Positions 15,648-25,667 of a DNA stretch of 64,000 bases are shown here, in pieces. Below the pieces are notes generated by a model. The model was not told the origin of the DNA. It saw nothing but the letters and a program-made list of their open reading frames with translations, and did not search any database. A program made the translations under genes and the position numbers. Position 1 is the stretch's first letter. Each line of letters begins with the position of its first letter. Origin of the DNA: Puia sp. (GTDB taxonomy: Bacteria > Bacteroidota > Bacteroidia > Chitinophagales > Chitinophagaceae); contig JARLGZ010000037.1 in assembly GCA_031292515.1 (NCBI GenBank), positions 1-64,000 of the forward strand. The letters are read 5' to 3'.

Positions 15648-18285
15648 CCTTGTTTCCTTGCCGGTCTCCCGGCGTTCTTCTCCACGCAGAGACGATCGCC
15701 GCTGCCAGCAGCAAATAGGCGACGACGGATGAGAGCACGGATATCCTGTTACCCAGTTTGTAAGATTGCGGTTCAAAGCGGAATTCGATGCAATGTTCGC
15801 CGGCGGGGATGGGCATCCCCCTCAGGAGATAGTCTACCCGCAGGTAGCCGGCTTTTGTTCCGTCCAGCCATACTCCCCAGCCTGGCTCGTAATAGATTTC
15901 GCTGAAGACGGCAAACTGGTCCGTTCTCCCGGAAAAATGATAGTCGACCGTATCATTGAGGTTTCTGGTCAACGTGAGAGAGGCCGTGCTATCTGCCGAA
16001 AAAGTATCTTCGCTTCCCGGAAGGGCGTCCCTGCCCGCGCCTCGTTCAAGGCGCGCCTGGGACCGGTATTTCTCTTGTATGATGACGGTATCGCGTGTAG
16101 GGATGCTGTCCAGCGCCTTCATCTCCTCGTCGCCGTCCTTGACATAGTGAATATGCCGAACCAGCCAGCAAGGACCATACGCCCCCGGATTTCGCCGGGC
16201 CACCGGCTGACCGGTAGCCGGATCTTTTTGGATGAAATACTTCGTATTGAGCATATCATAGACGAGCATATTGCCTCTCATCAACTGGCGTCCCATGATG
16301 TCTTCGTAGAGGCCGAGTTTGGCGGGATGGTATCCGCCGATGGAATTGAAGAAATAGGAAGCCCTTGAATCCTGGTACCACCCTTCTGCGGCATCCTCCT
16401 CAAAGACCCTGAAGTTTTTTTCGGGGTCTTTCCGGATCTGAAGGTCGGCCGGCGTTGGAACGAATCTGGCCTGAAAGTCGGCCGGGTCCTCAAAGTTTTC
16501 TTCATTCAGGTAACGTCTGCCGATTGCCAGGATGTCAAACGAACAAAGCAGGAGCAAGCCTCCCAGCAGCACAGGCGCTCTCAGCCGTTCTTTCAGATAG
16601 AGAACCGTCAGGACAAGGGCCACGGCTATCAGCAGCAAGCTGCGGAGCAGATCGGCGCCGTAGAGGGACTGCCGGTCTCGTTCCAATGCCTTCATCAGTC
16701 CGCCGCTGAAATCGAAGGCCTGTTGCCGGATCTCCGCCGCAGGCTGCCGGTTGCCTTCCTGCTGTCTCAGGAACATAGTTGCCAGGTTTTGTCTGATGAC
16801 GGGATCTTTACTGCCTTTATAGGCGGCCATAAAATAAAAACCGAGCAGCAAGACCACAAGGCCGCCGATGACCCATAATACTTTTTGAAAAGGCCCCCAA
16901 AGGGCCTGTTTTGTCTCATTTGTTTTTGTCCCTTCTTTATGGGCAAGCCTGCCCGCGTCTGCAAGTTCGTTCAGACCCAATGCCCCGAGCAGGGGAAAGG
17001 CGAGTTGGGGCATGAATAGGGCCATTGTCGGGGCGCGGAACTTGTCGTAAAATGGAAGATAGTGGAATACGAAATCATTGAATACCGAAAAATGCTTGCC
17101 CCAGGATAACAGAATGCCCAAGAAAGCGAAGCTCACCAGCCAGGTTCCCGGCCAGCCTTTTACATAGAAAATTCCTATGATAAACAGGAAACAAATAACC
17201 GCGCCCAGATAGACCGGGCCCGCGGTTCCCAGTTCCTGCCCTCCCCAATAGGCGTAGGCATTCGCCATCTGCAGGCCCGTGTCTTCGGGTACGCCTGCTT
17301 CGCCGATCTTTCCGGCAAATTTCGAATCCTCTCCGATCTCCCGGCATTGGTTGCCGCTGCCATAGATGTTCGGAACCACCAGGGTCAGGGTCTCCCCGAT
17401 GCCATAGCTCCACTGGAAGGCATAGTCGTTATTCAAGCCCTGGCGGGTTGCGTCCTTGCCGCTTGCCTGCCCGGTCAGTTCGGTCCTGCCTCCCCGCATA
17501 CTCTCTTTCGTATACTCCTGCACCGGAAGCATACTATTCGCCCAACACCCCCACCCTATAAAGCCGCAGCAGACCGCAAGCGGAACGGTCACGAGGAAGC
17601 TTTTCAGCTCACCGCGGTCACCCTTTCGGTTATAAAAGGCCTTCCAGGCATAGACAAACCGCGATATCGTCAGCAGTCCCATGCCGATCAGCGTATAGTA
17701 GACGATCTGCAGATGCTGTGTACTCATCTGCAATGCGAAAAAAAGCGTGAGCAGGGCCGTTCCCCACACGTATTGCCGGTCATACAGGACTAGCAGACCG
17801 GCGATAACCCCCGGCGCATAGGCGATGGCGAGCATTTTTGTCTCGTGCCCCACGACGATGATGATCGGATCATAAGAGCTATAGGCATAAGAGAGGGCTG
17901 CCAATATACCGATGCGGGGATCGATACGAAGGACGAGTGACAGAAAATAAAAACAGATGCAAGCCAGGAAGAAAAAATTGATCGGCTTTGGCAGACCCAG
18001 CGACAACAGATCGCCTACCCAACCGATGGAAATCCCGGATGACCCTTCCATGGCAATATTATAGGCCGGCATGCCGCTAAACATGCTTTCCGTCCACAAG
18101 GGGAAATGACCCTGTTTCTCCCTGTATTCGTATGACTGTTGCGCCATCCCCTTGTAGCCGCGCATGTCATGTTGTTCGACAACCTTCCCCTCCAGGGCCG
18201 GTTTGCAAAATACGATGGATACCAGGAGGAAGATAGCGAACGCGACCCCGTGAGGAATCGCCTTTTTTACCCCGGATAGAAACAT
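15619..18285 (-). CDS. YfhO-family multi-span membrane protein
   Basis: 888 residues. A long N-terminal membrane domain of about a dozen spans starts with a short basic head, contains the characteristic [11 protein letters not shown] and [15 protein letters not shown] segments in the first loop, and is followed by a large periplasmic domain (from ~residue 600) and a last C-terminal span near [11 protein letters not shown]. YfhO of Bacillus is a GT-C-type glycosyltransferase involved in teichoic acid glycosylation; the Bacteroidota homologues are uncharacterised. The gene starts 14 bp after a LytTR regulator and may be the output gene of that two-component operon. Confidence 0.8.
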   Translation of the reverse strand: MFLSGVKKAIPHGVAFAIFLLVSIVFCKPALEGKVVEQHDMRGYKGMAQQSYEYREKQGHFPLWTESMFSGMPAYNIAMEGSSGISIGWVGDLLSLGLPKPINFFFLACICFYFLSLVLRIDPRIGILAALSYAYSSYDPIIIVVGHETKMLAIAYAPGVIAGLLVLYDRQYVWGTALLTLFFALQMSTQHLQIVYYTLIGMGLLTISRFVYAWKAFYNRKGDRGELKSFLVTVPLAVCCGFIGWGCWANSMLPVQEYTKESMRGGRTELTGQASGKDATRQGLNNDYAFQWSYGIGETLTLVVPNIYGSGNQCREIGEDSKFAGKIGEAGVPEDTGLQMANAYAYWGGQELGTAGPVYLGAVICFLFIIGIFYVKGWPGTWLVSFAFLGILLSWGKHFSVFNDFVFHYLPFYDKFRAPTMALFMPQLAFPLLGALGLNELADAGRLAHKEGTKTNETKQALWGPFQKVLWVIGGLVVLLLGFYFMAAYKGSKDPVIRQNLATMFLRQQEGNRQPAAEIRQQAFDFSGGLMKALERDRQSLYGADLLRSLLLIAVALVLTVLYLKERLRAPVLLGGLLLLCSFDILAIGRRYLNEENFEDPADFQARFVPTPADLQIRKDPEKNFRVFEEDAAEGWYQDSRASYFFNSIGGYHPAKLGLYEDIMGRQLMRGNMLVYDMLNTKYFIQKDPATGQPVARRNPGAYGPCWLVRHIHYVKDGDEEMKALDSIPTRDTVIIQEKYRSQARLERGAGRDALPGSEDTFSADSTASLTLTRNLNDTVDYHFSGRTDQFAVFSEIYYEPGWGVWLDGTKAGYLRVDYLLRGMPIPAGEHCIEFRFEPQSYKLGNRISVLSSVVAYLLLAAAIVSAWRRTPGDRQGNKAIPSSISSS

Positions 18286-18299
18286 GGCCGATTTGTTTT

Positions 18300-19049
18300 T
18301 TATTTGAAGAGGGCTTTTATCTGCGCTTTTTTCTGTTTGGAGACGGGAATCTTTATCCGGGTGTTTTCCAGTATCAGCCAGCCGGAATCTTCATTCAGGA
18401 TGCTCCTGATATGGATCTTGTTGACCAGGTGTGATTGATGACAGCGCACAAAACCATAGGGCCCCAGCAGCTCTTCATATTCATAGATGGGCTTCGAAAT
18501 GATATGGGTCACACCGTCGACAAGGAAAAAATGGGTGTAATTATTGGAAGATTCACACCGGACGATATCTTTGATCGGCACAAAAAAGGTCTCCTTCAGC
18601 GTCGCCAGTGCAATTTTCTCGTTGTCATCCGCCTGCAGCCTGTTCAATGAAAGAAGCAGGTTTTCGAGCCTGGCATTCTGCTTTTTTTGGGTGATCGTTT
18701 TTTCAATTTTTCCCACTGCCGTTTTCAAATCCCCGATGCTGACGGGCTTCAGGAGATAATCGAGGGCCGAAAATTTGATGGCGGCTATGCCATATTCGTC
18801 GTAAGCCGTTACAAACACGACTTCGAAAGGATGCCGGTCGAAGGATCGCAAAAGCTCGAACCCGTTCCTGTCAGGCATTTGAATATCGAGGAATACGACA
18901 TCAGGCTGCGTTTCCAGGATTTTCTCCCGGGCGGTGTCCGCGTGTGTCGCCGTCGAAACGACCTCGATCTCAGGACAGTGCTTGTTCAGCAATGCCTGTA
19001 GATTTTGGATATTCATCGGTTCGTCGTCAACGATTATTGCCCGGATCAT
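18300..19049 (-). CDS. LytTR-family response regulator
   Basis: 249 residues. An N-terminal receiver domain starts IRAIIVDDEPM and has the phospho-acceptor Asp in VVFLDIQMPDRNG (~residue 55) and the conserved Lys in LLKPVS (~105). A LytTR DNA-binding domain fills residues ~150-249 (FVPIKDIVRCESSNNYTHF, RCHQSHLVN). Its ATG overlaps the upstream histidine kinase stop (ATGA), so the two are coupled. The likely target is the next gene, YfhO, 14 bp downstream, or direct repeats elsewhere. Confidence 0.9.
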   Translation of the reverse strand: MIRAIIVDDEPMNIQNLQALLNKHCPEIEVVSTATHADTAREKILETQPDVVFLDIQMPDRNGFELLRSFDRHPFEVVFVTAYDEYGIAAIKFSALDYLLKPVSIGDLKTAVGKIEKTITQKKQNARLENLLLSLNRLQADDNEKIALATLKETFFVPIKDIVRCESSNNYTHFFLVDGVTHIISKPIYEYEELLGPYGFVRCHQSHLVNKIHIRSILNEDSGWLILENTRIKIPVSKQKKAQIKALFK

Positions 19050-20749
19050 ATGAGTTGTCTGTTCGATTTGTCTACTTGATTTATCTCGTTTGTCTGCCTG
19101 GTTTGTCTGTCCGGGCTACCTGGCTGCCCCAACTCGCTGATCTTCCTTGCCGGTGCGGATTGTACGATCCAATGATGAAATGTCAGGACGGCTTCCGTGC
19201 CGGGATCCCCCCTGAATAGCAGGTCGATCGATTTGCCGTCCGTTAGCTGGTTGATCGCCGTAATCCTTTCCTGTGTGAGTTTGATGCCATAACCCCGGGA
19301 GATCGGATGAACGAATCCCCTGCCATTGTCTTTTACCGAGAGGATCAGGGAGCCCGGCTCGGAACCTTCCTTGCATACGATCTCGATCCTTCCCCGGGTG
19401 CCCAGCCCGGAAATGCCGTGTTTGATCGCATTCTCTACCAGGGGTTGTATCAGGAGAGTGGGCACTTCAATATCGGACAGGCACAGGTGCTCCGGTAACC
19501 GGATCTCATAAGTGAAATCGAATCTCAGTTTTTCGATCCCGACATAAGTCCTGATCATGTCCATATCCCGGTCCAGCGTATTATAGATATGCTGGCTCCG
19601 GCTCAAAGTCTGTCTCAGCAGCAGGCTGAAGCTCTGCAGGTAATGGTTTGCCTCATCAATCTTATGGGTATTGATCAGCCCCTGGATAGAGTTCAATGCG
19701 TTGAAAGTAAAATGAGGATTTAACTGCGACTGGACGGTTCTCAGGCGTTGCTCGGTTTCCAGCTGTTTCCGCCTCGACAGGCTGATCTTTCGCCGCAGGG
19801 CCCAAAACGCGACACCCGCCACCGCCAGGAGGATCAACACTACTGCAAGGATGTAGAAGAGGCCAGATTGATACCAGTAGGGACGGGTTTGAATATAATA
19901 AACAACGATTGTTTCGGGCTGCATACTGTAATTGAGCTGCAGAGCATACTCCGTATTTGCCACCAGTGACGGGATGATCATATTCGATCCGCCCATATTG
20001 TGATAGATGGTATCCCGGGTCCTTAAATTGATGAGGTTATATTGGATCGTTGAATCCGGCAGACCCGCTACCATTGACAGGATCAGCCTGTTCTTTTTGT
20101 CCGGGGACAGCAATATTTTATCATGTCCGCCGACCGCTATGCTATTGCCCTCCTGTTGTCCAACGCGTCCATATCCGTCTGTCAATGGCCGGTAGGCCTC
20201 GATTTCGGGTGTGACCTTGAGCCTTTTTACATAATATCTTCTGACCAGGCTATCCGTGTCATAGTCCAGGAAGTCGACAAAAAAGAAATCGTTCACTTTC
20301 AAAAAGGCATATAACAGGTCGTCATTGTCCTGAAGGATTCTCTTCTGTCCCGCCCGGTCAGCATTTTTTGCGGATACGATCCAGGCAGGGCCGGAAATAG
20401 GGGTTTGCGTATAATAGGTTTTGCAATAAAACCGGTGTCTTTTATAGTGATCCAGGAATAAGGTATCGTTTTTGATACCCCGGTCGGAAAAACATTGATC
20501 GGTCCCCGATGGATTGTCGGTTGTCCGCATATCTATCCGGCTGCCCGCCAGGTAGATGGGCACAATTTTGTCCTTCGGACAATTTCCGATGCTGTCCGGA
20601 TAGCCCCTGTTCCTCATTTTTGGTAACAGGAACCCCTCTCCCTCGATGCGAACAGGTGCCTTGCCAAAAATGGTGATGCGCTGTGCAAAGCCCTCTCCCA
20701 AAAAAAGAAAGAGGCCAACCAGGAGCAGTAAGGGTCGCTTTATCTTCAT
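19046..20749 (-). CDS. LytS/YehU-like sensor histidine kinase
   Basis: 567 residues. There is a signal peptide (cleavage near GFAQ ~residue 23) and an extracytoplasmic beta-rich sensor of ~270 residues. One membrane span (~293-315, SGLFYILAVVLILLAVAG region) leads into a short coiled coil. The cytoplasmic part is a His_kinase (5TM-LYT-type) domain with the phospho-acceptor His in QLNPHFTFNALNSI and an ATPase with VENAIKHG and DNGRGF. It pairs with the overlapping LytTR regulator. The sensor domain resembles the Y_Y_Y/seven-blade style sensors in architecture, but I cannot name it. The stimulus is unknown. Confidence 0.85.
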   Translation of the reverse strand: MKIKRPLLLLVGLFLFLGEGFAQRITIFGKAPVRIEGEGFLLPKMRNRGYPDSIGNCPKDKIVPIYLAGSRIDMRTTDNPSGTDQCFSDRGIKNDTLFLDHYKRHRFYCKTYYTQTPISGPAWIVSAKNADRAGQKRILQDNDDLLYAFLKVNDFFFVDFLDYDTDSLVRRYYVKRLKVTPEIEAYRPLTDGYGRVGQQEGNSIAVGGHDKILLSPDKKNRLILSMVAGLPDSTIQYNLINLRTRDTIYHNMGGSNMIIPSLVANTEYALQLNYSMQPETIVVYYIQTRPYWYQSGLFYILAVVLILLAVAGVAFWALRRKISLSRRKQLETEQRLRTVQSQLNPHFTFNALNSIQGLINTHKIDEANHYLQSFSLLLRQTLSRSQHIYNTLDRDMDMIRTYVGIEKLRFDFTYEIRLPEHLCLSDIEVPTLLIQPLVENAIKHGISGLGTRGRIEIVCKEGSEPGSLILSVKDNGRGFVHPISRGYGIKLTQERITAINQLTDGKSIDLLFRGDPGTEAVLTFHHWIVQSAPARKISELGQPGSPDRQTRQTNEINQVDKSNRQLI

Positions 20750-20793
20750 GTAATTATTTCTTTTCCGGTACCGCCAGTTCCTTTCCGGCGCCG

Positions 20794-22338
20794 CTAATTC
20801 TTTTCCAGTTCGTTTCTGAGAATGACTTCCAGCTTGTCGCCGTCTCCCGGAGCAGGTGCTTCAAAGTTAATGATTTGGTCCTGTCCGTCGATGATCACGA
20901 ATCTGGGTATCGAATTGGTAAAATAGGCTGTTGCGGTCTTGCCGGTATCGTCGAATAGCTGCAGCCAATCCGGCTTATCCTCGTCCAGGGCCTTTATCCA
21001 GCCGGGTTTATGGTCACGGACCGCGATGCTTAGAAAACGCAGCCTGCTGTCTTTTTCATATTTCCGGGACAAAGCCTTCAGATAAGGTGTCTCGTGGCGG
21101 CATGGAGCACACCAACTGGCCCAGAAGTCGAGCACGACGATCTGCCCCGTGAAGTCTTTCAACGCATGGAGTTTTCCGCGCCTGTCAGGCAACGAAAACA
21201 ATGGCGCCGGATCTCCCTTTTTCAGTGTCGCCAGCTCTTTTTCTTTTTCGTCGATTGACCGGGTCAATTGATGTTCATACGCTTTGTTTTCGATCTGTCG
21301 TAAAAATGGTTTCGTCAATTCTGCACGCCGATGAAATCTATCGTACGAATTGGTGGCCGCCAGCAGATTCACATTGATGAATCTGTAAAATACATAGTCC
21401 CTTACGGGGCCCTTAAAGGAAGAGGCAATCTTGCACAGGTAGCCTTCGTACACATCATGCACGGTGTCGTGGCGCAGCTTGCGATCGTATTTATAAATAT
21501 AGAATAAATAGGAAAAGGAAATGGTCATCAGGTTTTGGTAGGAGAAGCCCGCGAGGTACTGACTGTCCGAGATATTCTTTAAGATGGCAGGATCGAAACG
21601 ATCACCGATATACTTGTCTACGTCAGGGGCAGGCATTTCATCCAGCATCCTGTTCGCATGGGTCATCAATATATCCAGTCTTCTGAACAACATCTCCTCT
21701 TTTATCACATTCTTAAACAGCATAGCTGTGGAGTCTTGCTCCTGAAGAGCATCCGCATCATACTTTCCCGAGTAGTACCTGAATAACGAGTCCCCTACTG
21801 CTGCTGAATGAAGGTACCAGTTGTCAAATCTTGCATGCTTTTCGACAAATCCTGCCTGTTTGAGATTGTGATCATCAGCACGCTCGTCGTAATACGGGTT
21901 ATGATTATCTATGACAGTATAGAACTGGTTGACAGCCGAGCCGCGGCCACCCCATCGGATTCTTTGTCGAATGCTATCAACGCTGATGGCATCGGCTTGC
22001 AGCGTTATCGTATAACCGGGCGCCAGCGCGATGTGCAAGTTGCAGAAATATAATTCTCTGCTCATGATCAGACAGACGGCCTGGGGTGCGGTAATCAGCG
22101 TATCGGATATCGAAAATGCTCCATCCGTCAGCGGAAGCGAGATATGGACTTCCTCATGATGGTCGTCCGTATAGTATAATGTCAGCGATAAGCCTGTGGA
22201 ATGTTCCAACTTGCCTTTTAGCAGGGGTTGGGTGACCCGGGCATCCGGGGCATCGTGTTGGACCGGACCCTCCCCGTGAATTTTCGATAACAGAAAGACA
22301 GCGTTGAATAATAAAGACAGGGATTTCTTGCTTTTCAT
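20794..22338 (-). CDS. TlpA-family thiol-disulfide protein
   Basis: 514 residues. A short signal peptide precedes an uncharacterised beta-rich N-terminal part (~residues 40-130, DUF4369-like in appearance) and a helical middle. The C-terminal ~140 residues are a TlpA/ResA-type thioredoxin with the active site WASWCAPCRHETPYL and the cis-Pro region NSIPRFVIID. Such periplasmic proteins reduce or isomerise disulfides in envelope proteins, including cytochrome c maturation substrates. It is 44 bp upstream of the histidine kinase on the same strand and may share its transcript. Confidence 0.85.
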   Translation of the reverse strand: MKSKKSLSLLFNAVFLLSKIHGEGPVQHDAPDARVTQPLLKGKLEHSTGLSLTLYYTDDHHEEVHISLPLTDGAFSISDTLITAPQAVCLIMSRELYFCNLHIALAPGYTITLQADAISVDSIRQRIRWGGRGSAVNQFYTVIDNHNPYYDERADDHNLKQAGFVEKHARFDNWYLHSAAVGDSLFRYYSGKYDADALQEQDSTAMLFKNVIKEEMLFRRLDILMTHANRMLDEMPAPDVDKYIGDRFDPAILKNISDSQYLAGFSYQNLMTISFSYLFYIYKYDRKLRHDTVHDVYEGYLCKIASSFKGPVRDYVFYRFINVNLLAATNSYDRFHRRAELTKPFLRQIENKAYEHQLTRSIDEKEKELATLKKGDPAPLFSLPDRRGKLHALKDFTGQIVVLDFWASWCAPCRHETPYLKALSRKYEKDSRLRFLSIAVRDHKPGWIKALDEDKPDWLQLFDDTGKTATAYFTNSIPRFVIIDGQDQIINFEAPAPGDGDKLEVILRNELEKN

Positions 22339-22380
22339 GTACTGCTAATTTACAACCCTTTCAACAGGCTTGTAAATATA

Positions 22381-22396
22381 GAAAGGGCGCCCTTTC
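22381..22396. promoter_or_regulatory. Perfect 16-bp palindrome upstream of the TlpA-type gene
   Basis: GAAAGGGCGCCCTTTC is a perfect palindrome 43-58 bp before the TlpA-type ATG. On the minus strand it is followed immediately by TATATTTA, one base from the Bacteroidota -7 consensus, so it occupies a typical operator position. It could instead be a compact hairpin at the end of the preceding DUF1566 gene. Confidence 0.4.
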
Positions 22397-22438
22397 ACCG
22401 TAGACGGGAATGTGAAAACAGCCCGGGGCGATGTGAAT

Positions 22439-23041
22439 TCAAAATGCCCGGATCGCGCGGACGGCGTTGGCATAAGATTCGGAATTGCTCACGCGTTGGT
22501 GACCGCTACCGAATTCCTGTATCCAGACACTGTTGGTCTTATATTCCGTAGAGCTCCAATAGTTGGTATTGGCGAAGCCGCCGACCATCTTTTTCTGCAG
22601 GAAAAGAAGATTTAACTCGAATTTGGAAGGCAGATACCAGTCGGCATAAGCGATACCGCCGGATTTTACGGAATAATCCGCGCAGACCCTGGCCGCGAAT
22701 CGACCGTTCGCATCATCGCGGATGAGCGCTGCCACAATAGCCTTCGTGTTCGTGACGCCCGCCCCCAGACCGTCGGACTCGGAACCGGCATGCCGGGTCA
22801 AACCATTATACCAGGGAATGCCGGGGTTTTGATCAGCCGTTGCGGCAATCAAGCCATGCTGTCCTTCGTCGGATATATAAAACACGACCCCTCCCCCATA
22901 CTTCTCTCCAATTGAATGTGCGGGGACGAGGATCTTCGCGTGTATGGAAGCTATCCGGAGCGGACGGCTATCGGAAACCGGGTGGATTTTTGCAACGACC
23001 ATCGGCAGACAGATAAAGACGGCGGCGCTAAACTGTTTCAT
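22439..23041 (-). CDS. Secreted DUF1566 (FISUMP-like) domain protein
   Basis: 200 residues. An N-terminal signal peptide (MKQFSAAVFICLPMVVA) is followed by the DUF1566 pattern: GEKYGGGVVFYISDEGQHGLIAA, then WYLPSKFELNLLF and a C-terminal NYWSSTEY ... AVRAIRAF. The domain occurs in cell-surface and gliding-related proteins of Bacteroidota and resembles C-type-lectin-like folds; its role is not known. It is upstream of the TlpA-type gene on the same strand (100 bp), with a palindrome in the gap. Confidence 0.75.
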   Translation of the reverse strand: MKQFSAAVFICLPMVVAKIHPVSDSRPLRIASIHAKILVPAHSIGEKYGGGVVFYISDEGQHGLIAATADQNPGIPWYNGLTRHAGSESDGLGAGVTNTKAIVAALIRDDANGRFAARVCADYSVKSGGIAYADWYLPSKFELNLLFLQKKMVGGFANTNYWSSTEYKTNSVWIQEFGSGHQRVSNSESYANAVRAIRAF

Positions 23042-23236
23042 ACCGTTGAAATTTTTGAACGGGCAAGAATTCGGTTTTGAAAAACTAAATATAATCCCTT
23101 TCCTTCGGATTTATGGCGAAAACGGCTAACTTTCATGGCGTGATAAAAGCCTTTTCGCTCCCGATCCGTTCCCTGCTTCCATTTTCAAAAAATTGCTTCA
23201 CGTTACGATCGATTGTTAAACGCTAAACCGGGACAT

Positions 23237-24772
23237 ATGAAGAACACCAACCCAAAGAATAGCAACACAAAGAACGCCGGCCCAATGAATGAAGAAAAGA
23301 CGATCAACCGGGGAGATTTTATCAAAAAGACGGCCCGTGCAGGCGCCGGCCTCTTAATCCTGCCGAGGTTTGTCTTAGGCGGCAAAGGATATACCCCTCC
23401 CAGTGACAAATTATATATCGCCGCGGTAGGTTGCGGGGGTGAAGGGGTAAACGATATTCGTCATTTCGCCACCGCTCCCAGGAAAAACGCGACGATTGCT
23501 TTCCTGTGCGATGTCGACGACCGGGAGGCCGCGGATCGGCGGAAAGAGTTTCCGAAGGCAAAATATTATAATGACTGGCGTGAAATGTTCGACAAAGAGG
23601 CCAGGCATTTTGACGCCGTGACTGTCGCCATTCCGGATCACAACCATGCCATTGTCGGCCTGGGGGCCATGCAGTTGAATAAACATCTCTACCTGCAGAA
23701 GCCGTTGACACATGATATTTATGAAGCACGGGTCCTGACGGAGGCCGCAAAAAAATACAAAGTCGTCACCCAAATGGGTGACCAGGGAGCATCCTGCGAT
23801 GGTATACGCACCATGCGTGAATGGTTCGAAGCAGGCGTAATCGGCGATATTGAAAAGGTCTATTGCTGGACCAATCGCCCCGTATGGCCACAGGGGATAC
23901 CCTGGCCGAAGACAAAACCACCCGTACCCAAGGGGCTTCACTGGGACCTCTTCGTGGGTACCGCGCCGGACACCCATTATATCGGGAACCTCACCCCTTT
24001 TAACTGGCGGGGCTGGTGCCGGTTCGGCACGGGCGCCCTCGGGGACATGGGATGCCATATCATGGGGCCGGCCTTTAAATTGCTGGGTCTCGGCTACCCT
24101 ACCGAAATTTCCGGCAGCGCCAGCACGGTCTACGGCGGCATCTTTAAGGAAGGGATCTATCCCGATAGCGGCCCCGTCTCCAGTTCTTTAAAATTCTCCT
24201 TTACGCAAAAGAACGGGAAAGATTTTCACCTGTATTGGATGGATGGAGGGATCACCCCCGAACGACTGGATGGACTGGATCCTAACGTGAATTTGAACAA
24301 AGTCCTCGGTGACTGGCCAAACGAAGACGATTATGAAGGGGCCGCGATGTTTATGGGCTCGAAGGGACAGATCTCCTGCGGCTGGGGCGGCAATAATCCC
24401 CGCATATTTCCCCTTTCCTTGCGCAACGAGGTGAATGTTCCCGAAAAATATCCGCGTATCTTCGGCGGCATGGACGGACACTGGTGGCAGTGGATCGACG
24501 CCAGCATAGCCGGGTATGGTAGTCTCGAAGTCGATTCCCCTTTTATCGGCTATGCGGGACCGCTTACGGAGACGGTGTTGCTGGGCAACCTCCTGCTTCA
24601 AAGCTTCAATATCCGCGAAAAGGCAACAACTAATGCAGATATTGTCAAATTCGGCGGAAGGTACATCGCGCTCAAATGGGACGGCGATCAGATGAAGGTC
24701 ACAAATTATGAACCGGCCAACCGGTTTGTGCGGCGCGTATACCGGCAGGGATGGGGAAGTCTTAAGTTGTAG
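23237..24772 (+). CDS. Gfo/Idh/MocA-family oxidoreductase
   Basis: 511 residues from ATG 23237. An ATG at 23285 is also possible, and an upstream TTG seems unlikely. The N-terminus INRGDFIKKTARAGAGLLIL is a Tat-like leader with one Arg replaced by Asn/Gly, so export is uncertain. The Rossmann motif is AAVGCGGEG, followed by VAIPDHNHA, the catalytic-lysine QKPL motif (EKP in most members) and a long C-terminal substrate domain with conserved W and H residues (GDMGCHIMG). Family members oxidise or epimerise sugars with NAD(P). Secreted family members in Bacteroidota usually act on plant or host glycans. Confidence 0.85.
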   Translation: MKNTNPKNSNTKNAGPMNEEKTINRGDFIKKTARAGAGLLILPRFVLGGKGYTPPSDKLYIAAVGCGGEGVNDIRHFATAPRKNATIAFLCDVDDREAADRRKEFPKAKYYNDWREMFDKEARHFDAVTVAIPDHNHAIVGLGAMQLNKHLYLQKPLTHDIYEARVLTEAAKKYKVVTQMGDQGASCDGIRTMREWFEAGVIGDIEKVYCWTNRPVWPQGIPWPKTKPPVPKGLHWDLFVGTAPDTHYIGNLTPFNWRGWCRFGTGALGDMGCHIMGPAFKLLGLGYPTEISGSASTVYGGIFKEGIYPDSGPVSSSLKFSFTQKNGKDFHLYWMDGGITPERLDGLDPNVNLNKVLGDWPNEDDYEGAAMFMGSKGQISCGWGGNNPRIFPLSLRNEVNVPEKYPRIFGGMDGHWWQWIDASIAGYGSLEVDSPFIGYAGPLTETVLLGNLLLQSFNIREKATTNADIVKFGGRYIALKWDGDQMKVTNYEPANRFVRRVYRQGWGSLKL

Positions 24773-24778
24773 AAACCG

Positions 24779-25020
24779 TTACCGGCCGGCTCTTTTCAGC
24801 GGCAGGTTCCAGGTGAACCCCACCGAAATAGAGTGCTGGTAGTTGAACGGCTGTGAAAAGTTAATGCGCAGGAAATCGGGCTTTTGTCAGGCAACCAAAC
24901 GACCTCACCTCCATGCGCCGGGAAAATCCAAAAAAGACAGCCAGTTCCTTTTTGGGATTGGATCCGACCGAAGACGGGAAGAAAACGTTGCGGGAAACGG
25001 GACCTATTACAGGATAAAAG
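24779..25020 (-). pseudogene. Relic of an outer-membrane beta-barrel protein (C-terminal end)
   Basis: On the minus strand the last codons before TAA 24779-24781 read DFLRINFSQPFNYQHSIS, then VGFTWNLPLKRAG: alternating strands ending like the C-terminus of a porin or TonB-dependent receptor. A TGA sits just upstream in this frame. The preceding sequence (NPKKELAVFFGFSRR) lies in another frame, so at least one frameshift has occurred. No intact start exists in the 250-bp gap. Confidence 0.4.
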
Positions 25021-25023
25021 CAC

Positions 25024-25596
25024 ATGGACTTTATCACAGACCAGGACAAGACTTTTGAAAACACGGACTATGCCGGCAAGCGTGTCGGCGGCAGGGAATT
25101 CCAGGACTGTCTCTTCCGGAAATGCGATTTTTCGGATAGCGATTTCTCCGGCTGCCGGTTCATCGATTGCCTTTTTGAATCGTGCAATCTATCGATGATG
25201 AAATGCAGGGGGACGACGTTTAACGATGTCTCCTTCAAACAAAGCAAGATATTGGGCATGAATTTCAGCGAATGCGGGGACTTCTCTTTTGTCGTCGGTT
25301 TTGACAATTGTGTGTTGGATTACAGTTCCTTCATGGGCAGGAAAATGACGAAAACGAAGTTTGTGAAATGCTCTCTGAAGGAAGTGAACTTTACGCAGAC
25401 GCTGTTATCAGGATCGGTATTCGGGGAATCTGATCTTTCAGGTGCTGTCTTCAACGAAACGGATCTGGTGTCGGCCGATTTCTCGACCGCCTTGCATTTT
25501 TCGATCGACCCCTCCCTGAATAATATAAAAAAAGCCATGTTTTCCATGGAAGGTCTTCCCGGGCTTTTAACCCGCTATCAGATAAAGATCGTTTGA
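25024..25596 (+). CDS. Pentapeptide-repeat protein (Qnr-like architecture)
   Basis: 190 residues built almost entirely of A(D/N)LXX-type pentapeptides (CDFSD SDFSG CRFID CLFES CNLSM), with a break around residues 80-105 followed by a second run (CSLKE VNFTQ, SDLSG AVFNE TDLVS ADFST). Two right-handed coils joined by a short linker is the architecture of Qnr/MfpA proteins, which mimic DNA and protect gyrase. It has no signal peptide, so it is cytosolic. Sequence alone does not prove quinolone protection; many such proteins have unknown roles. Starts 4 bp after a degraded outer-membrane gene. Confidence 0.85.
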   Translation: MDFITDQDKTFENTDYAGKRVGGREFQDCLFRKCDFSDSDFSGCRFIDCLFESCNLSMMKCRGTTFNDVSFKQSKILGMNFSECGDFSFVVGFDNCVLDYSSFMGRKMTKTKFVKCSLKEVNFTQTLLSGSVFGESDLSGAVFNETDLVSADFSTALHFSIDPSLNNIKKAMFSMEGLPGLLTRYQIKIV

Positions 25597-25606
25597 CGAT
25601 CGTTGC

Positions 25607-25629
25607 GGATCGGCCTTACAGGCTGATCC
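25607..25629. terminator. Hairpin between convergent pentapeptide and sulfatase genes
   Basis: GGATCGGCC (25607-25615) pairs with GGCTGATCC (25621-25629), one G-T pair, 5-nt loop. It lies in the 71-bp gap between two converging genes. There is no U-tract on either side, so it may act as a weak bidirectional terminator. Confidence 0.4.
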
Positions 25630-25667
25630 GGTTGCTGACGCCATCATCGCCTCTGATCTTCGCTGAC

